NCBI GenBank assembly: GCA_964422925.1
Contig: CAYRDC010000023.1
Coordinates: 1-34,449 of the forward strand
Source of the DNA: CAYRDC01 sp964422925
GTDB taxonomy: Bacteria; Bacteroidota; Bacteroidia; Chitinophagales; S012-47
Direction of reading: 5' to 3'
DNA length: 34,449 nt
Under the pieces are notes generated by a model, which searched no databases, was not told the DNA's origin, and saw only the letters and a program-made list of their open reading frames with translations. Shown in pieces: positions 8,317-14,978 of the stretch (within the stretch, counting starts at the first letter, position 1; the number at the start of each line of letters is the position of its first letter). Made by a program: the position numbers and the translations under genes.

Positions 8317-8748
8317 CTACCGGGCTGCGGGCAGTTCAGGGCATTCTTCCCAGGATTCCTCTTTAAAGCGGATGTGGTAACAGCGCGAATCGTGCCCGTT
8401 GGTGATTACCAGCCAGGGCACCCGGTAGGCAAGGTTGTACCGCGCGGCCTGGTCGATGGTTTGCTGGGCAAGCGGGATTTCGGGGCGCTTGCATTCGGCC
8501 AGGATCAGCGGCTTTCCGTTCCTGTCGAAAACCGCCAGGTCAATGCGCCCTTTTTTACGGCCGGATACCACGCCTTTCTCCACCTGCATCCTCGTAAAAG
8601 CATATCCCAGTTCAAGGTGGAGATAAGCGATCAGCTGCTGCCGGACAAACTCTTCCGGGGTGAGAGCCACGTATTTCCTGCGCACGGGGTCCCACACCTC
8701 GCTGCCTCCGGCCCGTAGCCGCATGGGATAGGTTCCTTTCAGCTGCAT
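8317..8748 (-). CDS. HsdR-N-like PD-(D/E)XK domain protein
   Basis: This 143-aa cytoplasmic protein consists only of the nuclease-like N-terminal domain found in type I restriction subunits. The PD-(D/E)XK core is visible as GRIDLAVFD (D70), then LILAECKRP (E85, K87), with an upstream helix PEEFVRQQLIAYL. Proteins of this size and layout are conserved across Bacteroidota, usually close to holA, which lies 1.3 kb away here, so it is more likely a housekeeping or repair factor than part of a restriction system. No helicase domain or HsdM/HsdS partner is adjacent. It is transcribed divergently from amn across 38 bp and converges with the type IX-secreted gene over a 6-bp gap. Its biological role is not established. 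Confidence 0.85.
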   Translation of the reverse strand: MQLKGTYPMRLRAGGSEVWDPVRRKYVALTPEEFVRQQLIAYLHLELGYAFTRMQVEKGVVSGRKKGRIDLAVFDRNGKPLILAECKRPEIPLAQQTIDQAARYNLAYRVPWLVITNGHDSRCYHIRFKEESWEECPELPAAR

Positions 8749-8769
8749 ACGGCCCGAATCTACTGAAAT

Positions 8770-8783
8770 CCCTAATTTTAGGG
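8770..8783. promoter_or_regulatory. Palindrome CCCTAATTTTAGGG in a divergent promoter region
   Basis: Six-base arms CCCTAA/TTAGGG around TT sit in the 38-bp spacer between two divergent genes. It contains TAATTTTA, one mismatch from the -7 box TAnnTTTG, 6 bp before the amn ATG. It could be an operator overlapping the promoter, or chance. Confidence 0.3.
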
Positions 8784-8786
8784 CTC

Positions 8787-9228
8787 ATGAAAACCAAAGA
8801 GGAAATTGTGCGCAACTGGCTGCCGCGCTATACAGGTCGCGAACTGGAAGACTTTACCAAATACATATTGCTGGTCAACTTCGACAATTACGTGTTGCGC
8901 TTTGCCGAAATGTTCGGGGTAGAACCGGTGGGGNNNNNNNNNNNNNNNNNNNNNNNNNNNNNNNNNNNNNNNNNNNNNNNNNNNNNNNNNNNNNNNNNNN
9001 NNNNNNNNNNNNNNNNNNNNNNNNNNNNNNNNNGCTTTTGCCAACCAGATTCCTGCGGGGGCCCTGTTGCTGGTCAGCGACCAGCCAATGATCCCGGAAG
9101 GCGTAAAAACCACCGAAAGTGATAAAAATGTCACGGAGGATTTCCTGGACATCCACCTGACCATCGGCATCGAATCCCTGAAGCAGCTGATCAACAAAGG
9201 GGAAACCGTACGGCATTTGCGGTTTTGA
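8787..9228 (+). CDS. amn: AMP nucleosidase, both ends present, middle missing in an assembly gap
   Basis: The enzyme hydrolyses AMP to adenine and ribose 5-phosphate. The N-terminal part before the gap (MKTKEEIVRNWLPRYTG, then DFTKYILLVNF, 49 aa) and the C-terminal part after it (FANQIPAGALLLVSDQPM, PEGVKTTESD, then IGIESLKQLINKG and VRHLRF, 64 aa plus stop) both match the short Bacteroidota form of about 258 aa. The two pieces are in different reading frames across the 100-N run (first base 8787 versus 9034). The run is therefore a placeholder: roughly 430-440 bp, about 145 codons with the nucleoside-phosphorylase core, must be missing. I regard it as an intact gene in the organism, not a frameshifted pseudogene. 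The ATG lies 6 bp after the palindrome in the divergent promoter. Confidence 0.88.
8934..9033. other. Assembly gap (100 N)
   Basis: Exactly 100 N, a conventional scaffold placeholder, lies inside amn. The flanking codon phases do not match a 100-bp insertion, so the true length differs. Confidence 0.99.
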
Positions 9229-9788
9229 AGGCTGAGCCCTTCATTCAGCGGTTAAAACCCCATTCCCGGGCGTGTTTCCGGACGGAGTTACACCCTTTTT
9301 CCCTTCAAAAATTCCAATCCAGCCGCTTGGTTTGCTGTGGATAAGTTCAGGCAAAGACTTTTTGGGTGCTTGTGGAAACCTGCTTGCAAGCGTTTCAGAT
9401 GCCGCATTCCTGCCTTGGCCGCCCGGCTCGATTTGCAGAGGCGTTACCAAAGCCTGCGTCATTTGCCTGGCTTTACGGATAGAAAAAAAAGAATGGCATA
9501 CAATATAGATTATCAGGCCATAACGGAATGTCATTCTCCATAAGCGTAAGCATTTGTTTTTGGCAGAATTATCCCGGCTTCCCTGTGGCAGGAGGTTGGG
9601 TTCCGGCTTGATTTCAGTGAACTTCGGGTTTTGGCATCCTCTAGCCCGGATATGTTCCCGATACATGGGGGCACACCTGAAAATTTGTTAATAACATTTT
9701 TAAAAATTTGGTGGTTTTAAGCACAAATGCCCCTATTTTTATGCTTAGCGAAACGAAAATTTTATTTTCTAACCAAAACCAAATTGAT
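9229..9788. other. Gene-free stretch, 560 bp
   Basis: No frame here looks like a real protein: the longest (minus strand, 9241-9666) has no recognisable domain and an unnatural composition. I see no tRNA, no strong terminator after amn and no clear repeat. It contains one exact DnaA-box 9-mer (TGTGGATAA, 9336-9344) and a weak one (9371-9379), which is close to chance expectation. The last 80 bp are AT-rich and probably carry the promoter of the DUF5679 gene. Confidence 0.6.
9707..9741 (+). promoter_or_regulatory. Possible promoter of the DUF5679 gene
   Basis: TTTG at 9707-9710 is followed after 23 bp by TATTTTTA at 9734-9741, one mismatch from TAnnTTTG. The spacing is slightly long. It lies about 50 bp before the ATG at 9789, in AT-rich DNA. 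Confidence 0.3.
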
Positions 9789-9935
9789 ATGGCAGAAGGA
9801 TATTGCGTAAAATGCAAAGCCAAGAGAGAAATGAAAGATGCCAAGGAAGTAATCATGAAAAATGGCCGTAAAGCATTAAAAGGTACTTGCCCGACATGCG
9901 GTACCGGGATGTTTAAAATCCTTGGAAAAGCTTAA
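9789..9935 (+). CDS. DUF5679 zinc-ribbon protein
   Basis: This 48-aa protein begins MAEGYCVKCKAKREM and contains two CxxC knuckles, CVKC and CPTC, separated by KNGRKALKGT. This is the compact zinc-ribbon DUF5679 found in many Bacteroidota and other phyla; function unknown. I start at the ATG at 9789, because the 27 extra residues of the longer frame have no family counterpart and would be translated from the AT-rich promoter region. An intrinsic terminator follows 25 bp after the stop, so it is a monocistronic gene. Confidence 0.88.
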   Translation: MAEGYCVKCKAKREMKDAKEVIMKNGRKALKGTCPTCGTGMFKILGKA

Positions 9936-9959
9936 ACCAATCATTTTCATCTCGCGAGG

Positions 9960-10002
9960 CAGCTTGCCGTCCGGCTTTGGCCGGTCAGCAAGCTGTTTTT
10001 TT
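9960..10002 (+). terminator. Intrinsic terminator after the DUF5679 gene
   Basis: The outer stem CAGCTTGC/GCAAGCTG (9960-9967 with 9988-9995) encloses an inner stem CCGGC/GCCGG and is followed by seven T (9996-10002). It separates the small gene from holA. Confidence 0.85.
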
Positions 10003-10051
10003 ATGTCGCGACCTTCCCTAATTTTATATCTCATCCCAAGCCAGCCGTTGT

Positions 10052-11053
10052 ATGACCTACGAAGCGATAATGAGCGAATTGCAACAGGGGCGGTTTCAGC
10101 CTGTTTATGTCCTGCACGGGGAAGCAGGATTCTATATTGACAGGATTGCCGAATACATCCGCACCCACGCGCTGAATGAAGCGGAGAAAGCCTTTAACCT
10201 GCATATCGTTTACGGGAAAGATATTGATTCCAGGACGCTGCTTGACCTGCTCATGCGCTATCCGATGGGAGCTGCCCGGCAAGTAGTTATTTTGCGGGAA
10301 GCACAGCAGATGCGAACACTCGACAAGCTGGAATCCTATCTTGAGCATCCTACCCCGAGTACCATATTCGTTATCTGTTACAAGCACAAAAAACTTGATA
10401 AGCGCACGCGTTTTGCCAAGCTGGCTGCAAAGTATGCGGTGGAATTTTATGCAGCGCCCCTTCGTGATTACCAGGTGCCGGACTGGATTATGCGTTATAC
10501 CGCGGAATCCGGTATCCGTATTTCTGAAAAAGCGGCAGCGCTGCTGGAAGAATACCTGGGCAGCAACCTTGACCAGATTGCCAACAGCCTGGATAAGATC
10601 ATAGCCAACCTGGAAGACGGGCAGACCATTGAACCGGAGCACATTGAAAAATATATCGGCATCAGCCGGCAGTACAATCCCTTTGAACTGCTGAATGCCA
10701 TAGCGGCAAGAAAGCCGGAAAAGGCCTTCCGCATCATCCGGTATTTCGGGGCCAATCCGCGGGCCACCCATATCAATGTGGTGCTGGCCACGCTGTACGG
10801 ATTTTTTAGCAAGCTTTTTGCTTTGCATTATGCCGCGCCCATGAATGACAAGCAAATGGCTTCGTATCTTGGGGTGCACCCGTTCTTTGTCCGGCAATAC
10901 AAGTCGGCCCTGAAGGTATACGACAAACGGAAAACCGTGCAGGCTATCCGCCTGCTGGGGGAATATGACCTTCGCAGCAAGGGTATTGGCAACGGAAGTG
11001 CCGGGCAGGAAGCATTGATGCAGGAATTGGCTTATAAACTCATGCACTTATGA
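10052..11053 (+). CDS. holA: DNA polymerase III subunit delta
   Basis: This 333-aa clamp-loader subunit opens the sliding clamp during replication. The N-terminus TYEAIMSELQQGRFQPVYVL and HGEAGFYIDRI match the HolA ATPase-like domain I, where P-loop function is lost. FVICYKHKKLDKRTRFAK and YIGISRQYNPFELLNAI are typical of the middle and collar domains. The length (about 340) is normal. The ATG at 10052 lies about 25 bp downstream of TAATTTTA, a near match to the Bacteroidota -7 box. Its stop overlaps the ATG of the following lipoprotein gene by 4 bp (ATGA), so the two are translationally coupled. Confidence 0.93.
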   Translation: MTYEAIMSELQQGRFQPVYVLHGEAGFYIDRIAEYIRTHALNEAEKAFNLHIVYGKDIDSRTLLDLLMRYPMGAARQVVILREAQQMRTLDKLESYLEHPTPSTIFVICYKHKKLDKRTRFAKLAAKYAVEFYAAPLRDYQVPDWIMRYTAESGIRISEKAAALLEEYLGSNLDQIANSLDKIIANLEDGQTIEPEHIEKYIGISRQYNPFELLNAIAARKPEKAFRIIRYFGANPRATHINVVLATLYGFFSKLFALHYAAPMNDKQMASYLGVHPFFVRQYKSALKVYDKRKTVQAIRLLGEYDLRSKGIGNGSAGQEALMQELAYKLMHL

Positions 11054-11511
11054 AATCAGCTACCATCATCCTCCTTACGCTGTTCCTGGCCGTTGCCTGC
11101 CGTACAGAAAAAGACTGGCACACTTCTTCTGCGTTCACCCTTGAAAAGGCCACCCTTCAGCGCTGGACAGGCGGGGCGGCCGGTTCCGGGAAGGGCATCC
11201 GCTATTTTATCCGCCTCCGGTACAAGGACCGCGAAACATTGCAGATAAAAGGCGTGTGGGTCGATGGGCGGTATTTTAAACCGGAAATCAAGGAGTTTGG
11301 CCGGGAAGGTATCCTGGAAGGGGCGGATTTGCTGTTTGAATATCATGAAGGGAATAACCCGTCCACCGGGGAGCATTTTGAAAATCCTCCGCAGGCGGAC
11401 AAAGCCCCGGAATTTGACGGTGCCGCCCTGATTGAGTACACCTACAAAGGGAAAGATTACCGCTTCCTGGTTGACCGGTTCACCGAGGCGGAACCGGTTA
11501 TTTATCCGTAG
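11050..11511 (+). CDS. Hypothetical lipoprotein
   Basis: This 153-aa protein has a lipoprotein signal (MKSATIILLTLFLAVAC, predicted lipid-modified Cys17). The rest is a small, beta-rich soluble domain with no family I can name; it contains GKGIRYFIRLRYKD and ALIEYTYKGKDYRFLVD. It overlaps the end of holA by 4 bp and its own 3' end overlaps the convergent ribF gene by 14 bp. The holA link is positional and gives no functional clue beyond cotranscription. It probably faces the periplasm or the outer membrane. Confidence 0.82.
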   Translation: MKSATIILLTLFLAVACRTEKDWHTSSAFTLEKATLQRWTGGAAGSGKGIRYFIRLRYKDRETLQIKGVWVDGRYFKPEIKEFGREGILEGADLLFEYHEGNNPSTGEHFENPPQADKAPEFDGAALIEYTYKGKDYRFLVDRFTEAEPVIYP

Positions 11512-12442
11512 TTCCCAGCACCCGCAAGGCGTCTTCCTTATCGCGGGCCAGCTGCTCAGCCAGCTCTTCGCGGCTGCTGAAGCGTTTGTCATCACGGGTT
11601 TTGGCCACAAAGTCAATGATCAGTTCCTGGCCATACAGCCTGCCGTCCAGGTTAAAAATGTTTACTTCGATGGTCTTTTCCGTTCCGCTGAACGTGGGCC
11701 GATACCCGATATACAACATGCCTTTGTACCTTTTGCCGGCATACCGCACATAGACAGCATAAATCCCGATGCCCGGGATGATTTTGTTCTTGTCCTCCAC
11801 GAACAGGTTGGCCGTGGGGAACCCCAGTTCCTTACCCACTTTATTGCCCTCGATTACCTTGCCCCGGAGGGTAAAATAATGCCCCAGCAGATCGTTGGCC
11901 CGGGAGATTTCCCCTGCCAGGATCGCTTTCCGGATTTTGGTGGAAGAAACCCGCATGTCGTCCACTACCTGGGCGGGAATTTCCTCCACACGGTAGCCGT
12001 AGGTGCCGGCATACTTTTTCATAAGCCTGATGTCGCCCGCCCGGTCTTTCCCGAACCGGTGGTCATAGCCGATTACAATCGTTTTGGGATGAATTTTCCT
12101 GATCAGGCAATCGGCAATGTATTCTTCCGGGGTAAGCTGGCTGAATTCGCGGGAAAAGGTGGAAAGCAGCAGGTAGTTGATCCCGTATTGATCCAGCAGT
12201 TCTATACGTTCTTCGAGTGTGTTTATCAGTTTCAGGGAAGGGTCTTCCGGGTGGAGCACGGTGCGCGGATGGGGGTGGAAGGTCAGTACCACGCTTTCTC
12301 CGTTGTGCTGCCGGGCGATTTCATTGATCCGCTGAATGATTTTCTGATGACCCTTGTGCACCCCGTCAAAGGTGCCTATAGTCAGCACCGGGTTCCTGAA
12401 AGCGGGTAAATTGCTGATGAAGCGGTATACTTTTATTTGCAT
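11498..12442 (-). CDS. ribF: Bifunctional riboflavin kinase / FAD synthetase
   Basis: This 314-aa enzyme makes FMN from riboflavin and then FAD. The N-terminal nucleotidyltransferase half shows TIGTFDGVHKGHQ (21-33, with the HxGH-like motif), VIGYDHRFGK (123-132) and SSTKIR (166-171). The C-terminal flavokinase half shows GFPTANL (207-213), PGIGIYAVYV and the terminal acidic/aromatic strands with YGQELIIDFV. The length is normal. It is the last gene of the minus-strand run DUF3098-uppP-truB-lipoprotein-ribF, 12 bp after the lipoprotein stop. Its 3' end overlaps the convergent lipoprotein gene by 14 bp. Confidence 0.95.
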   Translation of the reverse strand: MQIKVYRFISNLPAFRNPVLTIGTFDGVHKGHQKIIQRINEIARQHNGESVVLTFHPHPRTVLHPEDPSLKLINTLEERIELLDQYGINYLLLSTFSREFSQLTPEEYIADCLIRKIHPKTIVIGYDHRFGKDRAGDIRLMKKYAGTYGYRVEEIPAQVVDDMRVSSTKIRKAILAGEISRANDLLGHYFTLRGKVIEGNKVGKELGFPTANLFVEDKNKIIPGIGIYAVYVRYAGKRYKGMLYIGYRPTFSGTEKTIEVNIFNLDGRLYGQELIIDFVAKTRDDKRFSSREELAEQLARDKEDALRVLGTTDK

Positions 12443-12454
12443 AGGCCAAAGGAA

Positions 12455-13081
12455 TCAGGTGGGTGTGCTGCTGGAATCATTTTCAATGTTCAGAAAAGTC
12501 TGGGTTTTCCGGATATGCCCTGTGCTGTCGGTTTGGTATTGAATGATTTTCACCGGCTGCTCCACCTTTTCCCAGGCCCCGTTCTCGAACAGGTACTTGT
12601 ATTTTTCCGTGCTGACCAGGCCGTCTTCATTCAGGATACCGGTGGTTTTGTAATGCTCTTCACCGGTTTCCGAGCCCGCGAACGGGATGGAGCTGATCAG
12701 TTCACCGGATTTGGAGTAGGTATTCAGCAAAAAATGCTCCGTAGCATTGAACAAGCTGTCCACTATGCTTTCCAACAGAACCAGCGTTACGAAGCTGCTG
12801 TCCAGCGGCAGGCGTGCGCAGCCAAAATACTGGGCATCCTGTTTCATCTCTGGAATATATAGCGCTGCGGTCGAATCGAGCATGCGGTAATCGCTGTGGC
12901 GGAGATATTGCAGGTCAATTTCCGTGATAAAATAGGGCAGGGGGGCGGCAGGTATGGAGTCATAAAACGCGGCAAAGGCCAGTTCCTCCGGGCCCGGTCC
13001 GGTGGGTTCTTTTTCCCGGGGGTTGTTCTGGCAGGCCGCCAGGGCAAGGAATACCGGCAATACAAAAAACAGTGCTCGCAT
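12455..13081 (-). CDS. Hypothetical lipoprotein
   Basis: This 208-aa protein starts with a lipoprotein signal, MRALFFVLPVFLALAAC (Cys17), followed by an acidic, proline-rich linker and a domain of unknown family with EIDLQYLRHSDYRMLD and KYKYLFENGAWEKVE. The repeated strand patterns resemble small beta-structured periplasmic proteins, but no name is justified. Its ATG overlaps the truB stop by one base (TAATG), so it is translationally coupled to truB and belongs to the same operon as ribF downstream. Confidence 0.82.
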   Translation of the reverse strand: MRALFFVLPVFLALAACQNNPREKEPTGPGPEELAFAAFYDSIPAAPLPYFITEIDLQYLRHSDYRMLDSTAALYIPEMKQDAQYFGCARLPLDSSFVTLVLLESIVDSLFNATEHFLLNTYSKSGELISSIPFAGSETGEEHYKTTGILNEDGLVSTEKYKYLFENGAWEKVEQPVKIIQYQTDSTGHIRKTQTFLNIENDSSSTPT

Positions 13082-13770
13082 TACGATGGTTTTTGCCGTG
13101 AACCGACCAATTTAATAAAATCCTCCAGATTCCAGGCATCTTCCAGCCGGTACGGACCTATCCGGGTGCGGCACAGGCGGCTGAGGTAAGCCCCGTTGTT
13201 CAGCCGCTGGCCGAAGTCATGCGCCAGCGAGCGGATATAGGTTCCTTTGGAACAATGCACCCGGAAATCGACTTCAGGCAGTTCGATCCGTGTTATGTCA
13301 AAAGCATGGATGGTCACCTGCCGGGGCTTCATGGTTACCGGTTTGCCCTGGCGGGCCAGTTTATAGGCGGGTTCCCCGTCCTTTTTAACAGCAGAATAGG
13401 CAGGGGGCATTTGTTCCTGCGGCCCGGTGAGCGACCGCGCGGTCGCGTAAATCTTTTCCGGGGTGATATCATCCAGCGGGAAAGTTTGGTCAGGCCCGGT
13501 TTCCATGTCATAACTTGGGGTGGTGGCGCCCAGCACCAGGGTGCCGGTATATTCCTTGTCGAGGCCCTGTAGTTCCCCGAAGCGTTTGGTGGCCTTTCCG
13601 GTGCAGATGAGCAATAAACCGGTGGCCAGCGGGTCCAGTGTGCCGGCATGCCCGGTTTTGGTCTTGATGGTAAGCCGGATCTTGTTGACCACGTCAAAAG
13701 AAGTCCAGCCGGAAGGTTTGTTGATCAAAAGCAATTCCCCTTCTTCAAAATGAAATGTTACCGGATCCAT
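13081..13770 (-). CDS. truB: tRNA pseudouridine(55) synthase
   Basis: This 229-aa enzyme converts U55 of tRNA to pseudouridine. It contains LLINKPSGWTSFDVV, the catalytic motif GHAGTLDPLATGLL (Asp46), KEYTGTLVLG, QMPPAYSAVKKDGEPAY and CSKGTYIRSLAHDFG, the full set of TruB motifs. I start at the ATG at 13770. A longer frame to 13857 would add 29 residues with no counterpart and would run through the end of uppP. From this start it overlaps uppP by 13 bp, in keeping with the overlapping style of the whole operon. The C-terminal PUA extension seen in E. coli is absent, as in many Bacteroidota. Confidence 0.94.
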   Translation of the reverse strand: MDPVTFHFEEGELLLINKPSGWTSFDVVNKIRLTIKTKTGHAGTLDPLATGLLLICTGKATKRFGELQGLDKEYTGTLVLGATTPSYDMETGPDQTFPLDDITPEKIYATARSLTGPQEQMPPAYSAVKKDGEPAYKLARQGKPVTMKPRQVTIHAFDITRIELPEVDFRVHCSKGTYIRSLAHDFGQRLNNGAYLSRLCRTRIGPYRLEDAWNLEDFIKLVGSRQKPS

Positions 13771-14555
13771 TGGCTGAATATGGCTATCAATCCTATCAAT
13801 GCGCAATATAGGGCAAACCAACCGATCCGTCCTTTTTGCACCAGGCGGATCATCCACCGGCAGGCCGCCCAGCCGGACAGGAATGCAGCCAGGAAACCGG
13901 CCAGCAGGGGAATCAGGGACATATCGCTTTCCCGGATACCGGTAAGACCCAGGTCTTTCACTTCCAGCAGCGAAGCGCCAATAACCGGAAGGAGCACCAT
14001 CAGGAAAGAAAAGCGGGCGGCTTCTTTTCGGCCGGTTTTCAGGAGCAGGGCCGTGGAAATGGTGGCTCCCGACCGGGAAATGCCCGGCAGCACTGCCACG
14101 GCCTGGGCCAGCCCGATAACCAGCGCCCGGAACCCGTTAATGGGGCGGCCGGTGTCTCTGGCAAACCGGGTGCTCCACAGCAACGCGGCCGTGACCAGCA
14201 GCATGGCCCCAACAAAAACAATGTGCCCCCCGAAAAACTGCTCTACCTCGTCTTTCCACAGCAGGCCAACCACCATCACCGGAAGCATGGAAAGGAGAAG
14301 AAGCCCCACATATTTCTTCTCGGAAACATGGCCGCTGGCAAAGAGGCCTCCTGCGAGACGGAAAATGTCTTTACGGAACACCACCAGGGTGCTTAACACG
14401 GTGGCCAGGTGCAGCAAAACGGTGAATGCCAGTTCGTTTTCCGGGTTCACCCCGAAGAGCGCTTTGCCCAGTTCAATATGCCCGCTGCTGCTTACCGGTA
14501 AAAATTCAGTAAGCCCCTGCAACAAACCCAGTAAAATCGCCTGAAATGCGTTCAT
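13758..14555 (-). CDS. uppP: Undecaprenyl-diphosphatase UppP/BacA
   Basis: This integral membrane phosphatase of 265 aa regenerates undecaprenyl phosphate for peptidoglycan synthesis and confers tolerance to bacitracin. Both signature motifs are intact: EFLPVSSSGH (17-26) with the preceding GLLQGLT, and PGISRSGAT (157-165). About eight hydrophobic segments are visible. It overlaps the DUF3098 gene upstream (ATGA, 4 bp) and truB downstream (13 bp). The order DUF3098-uppP-truB recurs in Bacteroidota, often with ftsX in front; here ftsX is absent and a divergent outer-membrane gene takes its place. Confidence 0.95.
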   Translation of the reverse strand: MNAFQAILLGLLQGLTEFLPVSSSGHIELGKALFGVNPENELAFTVLLHLATVLSTLVVFRKDIFRLAGGLFASGHVSEKKYVGLLLLSMLPVMVVGLLWKDEVEQFFGGHIVFVGAMLLVTAALLWSTRFARDTGRPINGFRALVIGLAQAVAVLPGISRSGATISTALLLKTGRKEAARFSFLMVLLPVIGASLLEVKDLGLTGIRESDMSLIPLLAGFLAAFLSGWAACRWMIRLVQKGRIGWFALYCALIGLIAIFSQWIR

Positions 14556-14827
14556 GATGGATCACCCGAACCGGATTTGGGCTTCCGGATCACCGCGTAA
14601 ACTTCTACCAGGAACCCCAGAATAATGACGATTGGGGCCAGCGTAATCCTGCGAAAGCTGTATATTTCTTCAAAATTAAATTGATCAGGTGCCTGCTTGC
14701 CTCCGGCCATCAGGGCATAGCCTATAATTAAAATCAGTACACCGGCTGCCATCAGGATGTAATTAATCTTGTCGTATACTCCGTAAGAGGATCTGCTTTT
14801 TCTGCTTTCTTCCCTGGGTTTCGTCAT
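14552..14827 (-). CDS. DUF3098 domain protein
   Basis: This 91-aa membrane protein begins MTKPREESRKSRSSYGVYDK. It has two transmembrane segments (about 25-43, LMAAGVLILIIGYALMAGG, and about 64-82, ITLAPIVIILGFLVEVYAV) joined by a short loop QAPDQFNFEEIYSFRR. That layout and the position directly upstream of uppP identify DUF3098. Its function is unknown. I chose the ATG at 14827 because a perfect TAnnTTTG box lies at 14860-14867 on this strand, which puts the more distant ATG at 14902 upstream of transcription. It is the first gene of the operon ending in ribF. Confidence 0.88.
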   Translation of the reverse strand: MTKPREESRKSRSSYGVYDKINYILMAAGVLILIIGYALMAGGKQAPDQFNFEEIYSFRRITLAPIVIILGFLVEVYAVIRKPKSGSGDPS

Positions 14828-14859
14828 GAATGGTTCGTTTAATGAGGAACTGCAATAGG

Positions 14860-14867
14860 CAAATTTA
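14860..14867 (-). promoter_or_regulatory. Promoter -7 element of the DUF3098-uppP-truB-ribF operon
   Basis: On the minus strand TAAATTTG matches TAnnTTTG exactly, 33 bp upstream of the ATG at 14827. A clear -33 TTTG is not seen. It supports the shorter DUF3098 start. Confidence 0.5.
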
Positions 14868-14954
14868 GCTTTTTCCCGTAAATCGAAGGCGTTTGAATCC
14901 ATTCATACCGGGATTATGTCAATTACCCTTTTCCCGGTTAATGGATCATGCCGT

Positions 14955-14962
14955 TATCTTTA
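14955..14962 (+). promoter_or_regulatory. Possible promoter -7 element of the large outer-membrane gene
   Basis: TATCTTTA is one mismatch from TAnnTTTG, 16 bp before the GTG start at 14979. No good -33 element is visible. Confidence 0.3.
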
Positions 14963-14978
14963 TGACGTTAAGTAATCT

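Noticed and set aside
8317..8748. Treating the HsdR-N-like protein as part of a type I restriction system
   Set aside because: It has only the small nuclease-like domain, no helicase, and no hsdM/hsdS neighbour; the size and the nearby holA fit a conserved housekeeping family.
9336..9379. An exact DnaA box TGTGGATAA and a weak second one, as a possible origin
   Set aside because: One exact 9-mer in 34 kb is close to chance; there is no box cluster, AT-rich unwinding element, dnaA or dnaN nearby.
9241..9666. A 141-aa minus-strand frame in the gap after amn
   Set aside because: Mixed, unnatural composition, no motif, and no promoter or partner gene; treated as non-coding.
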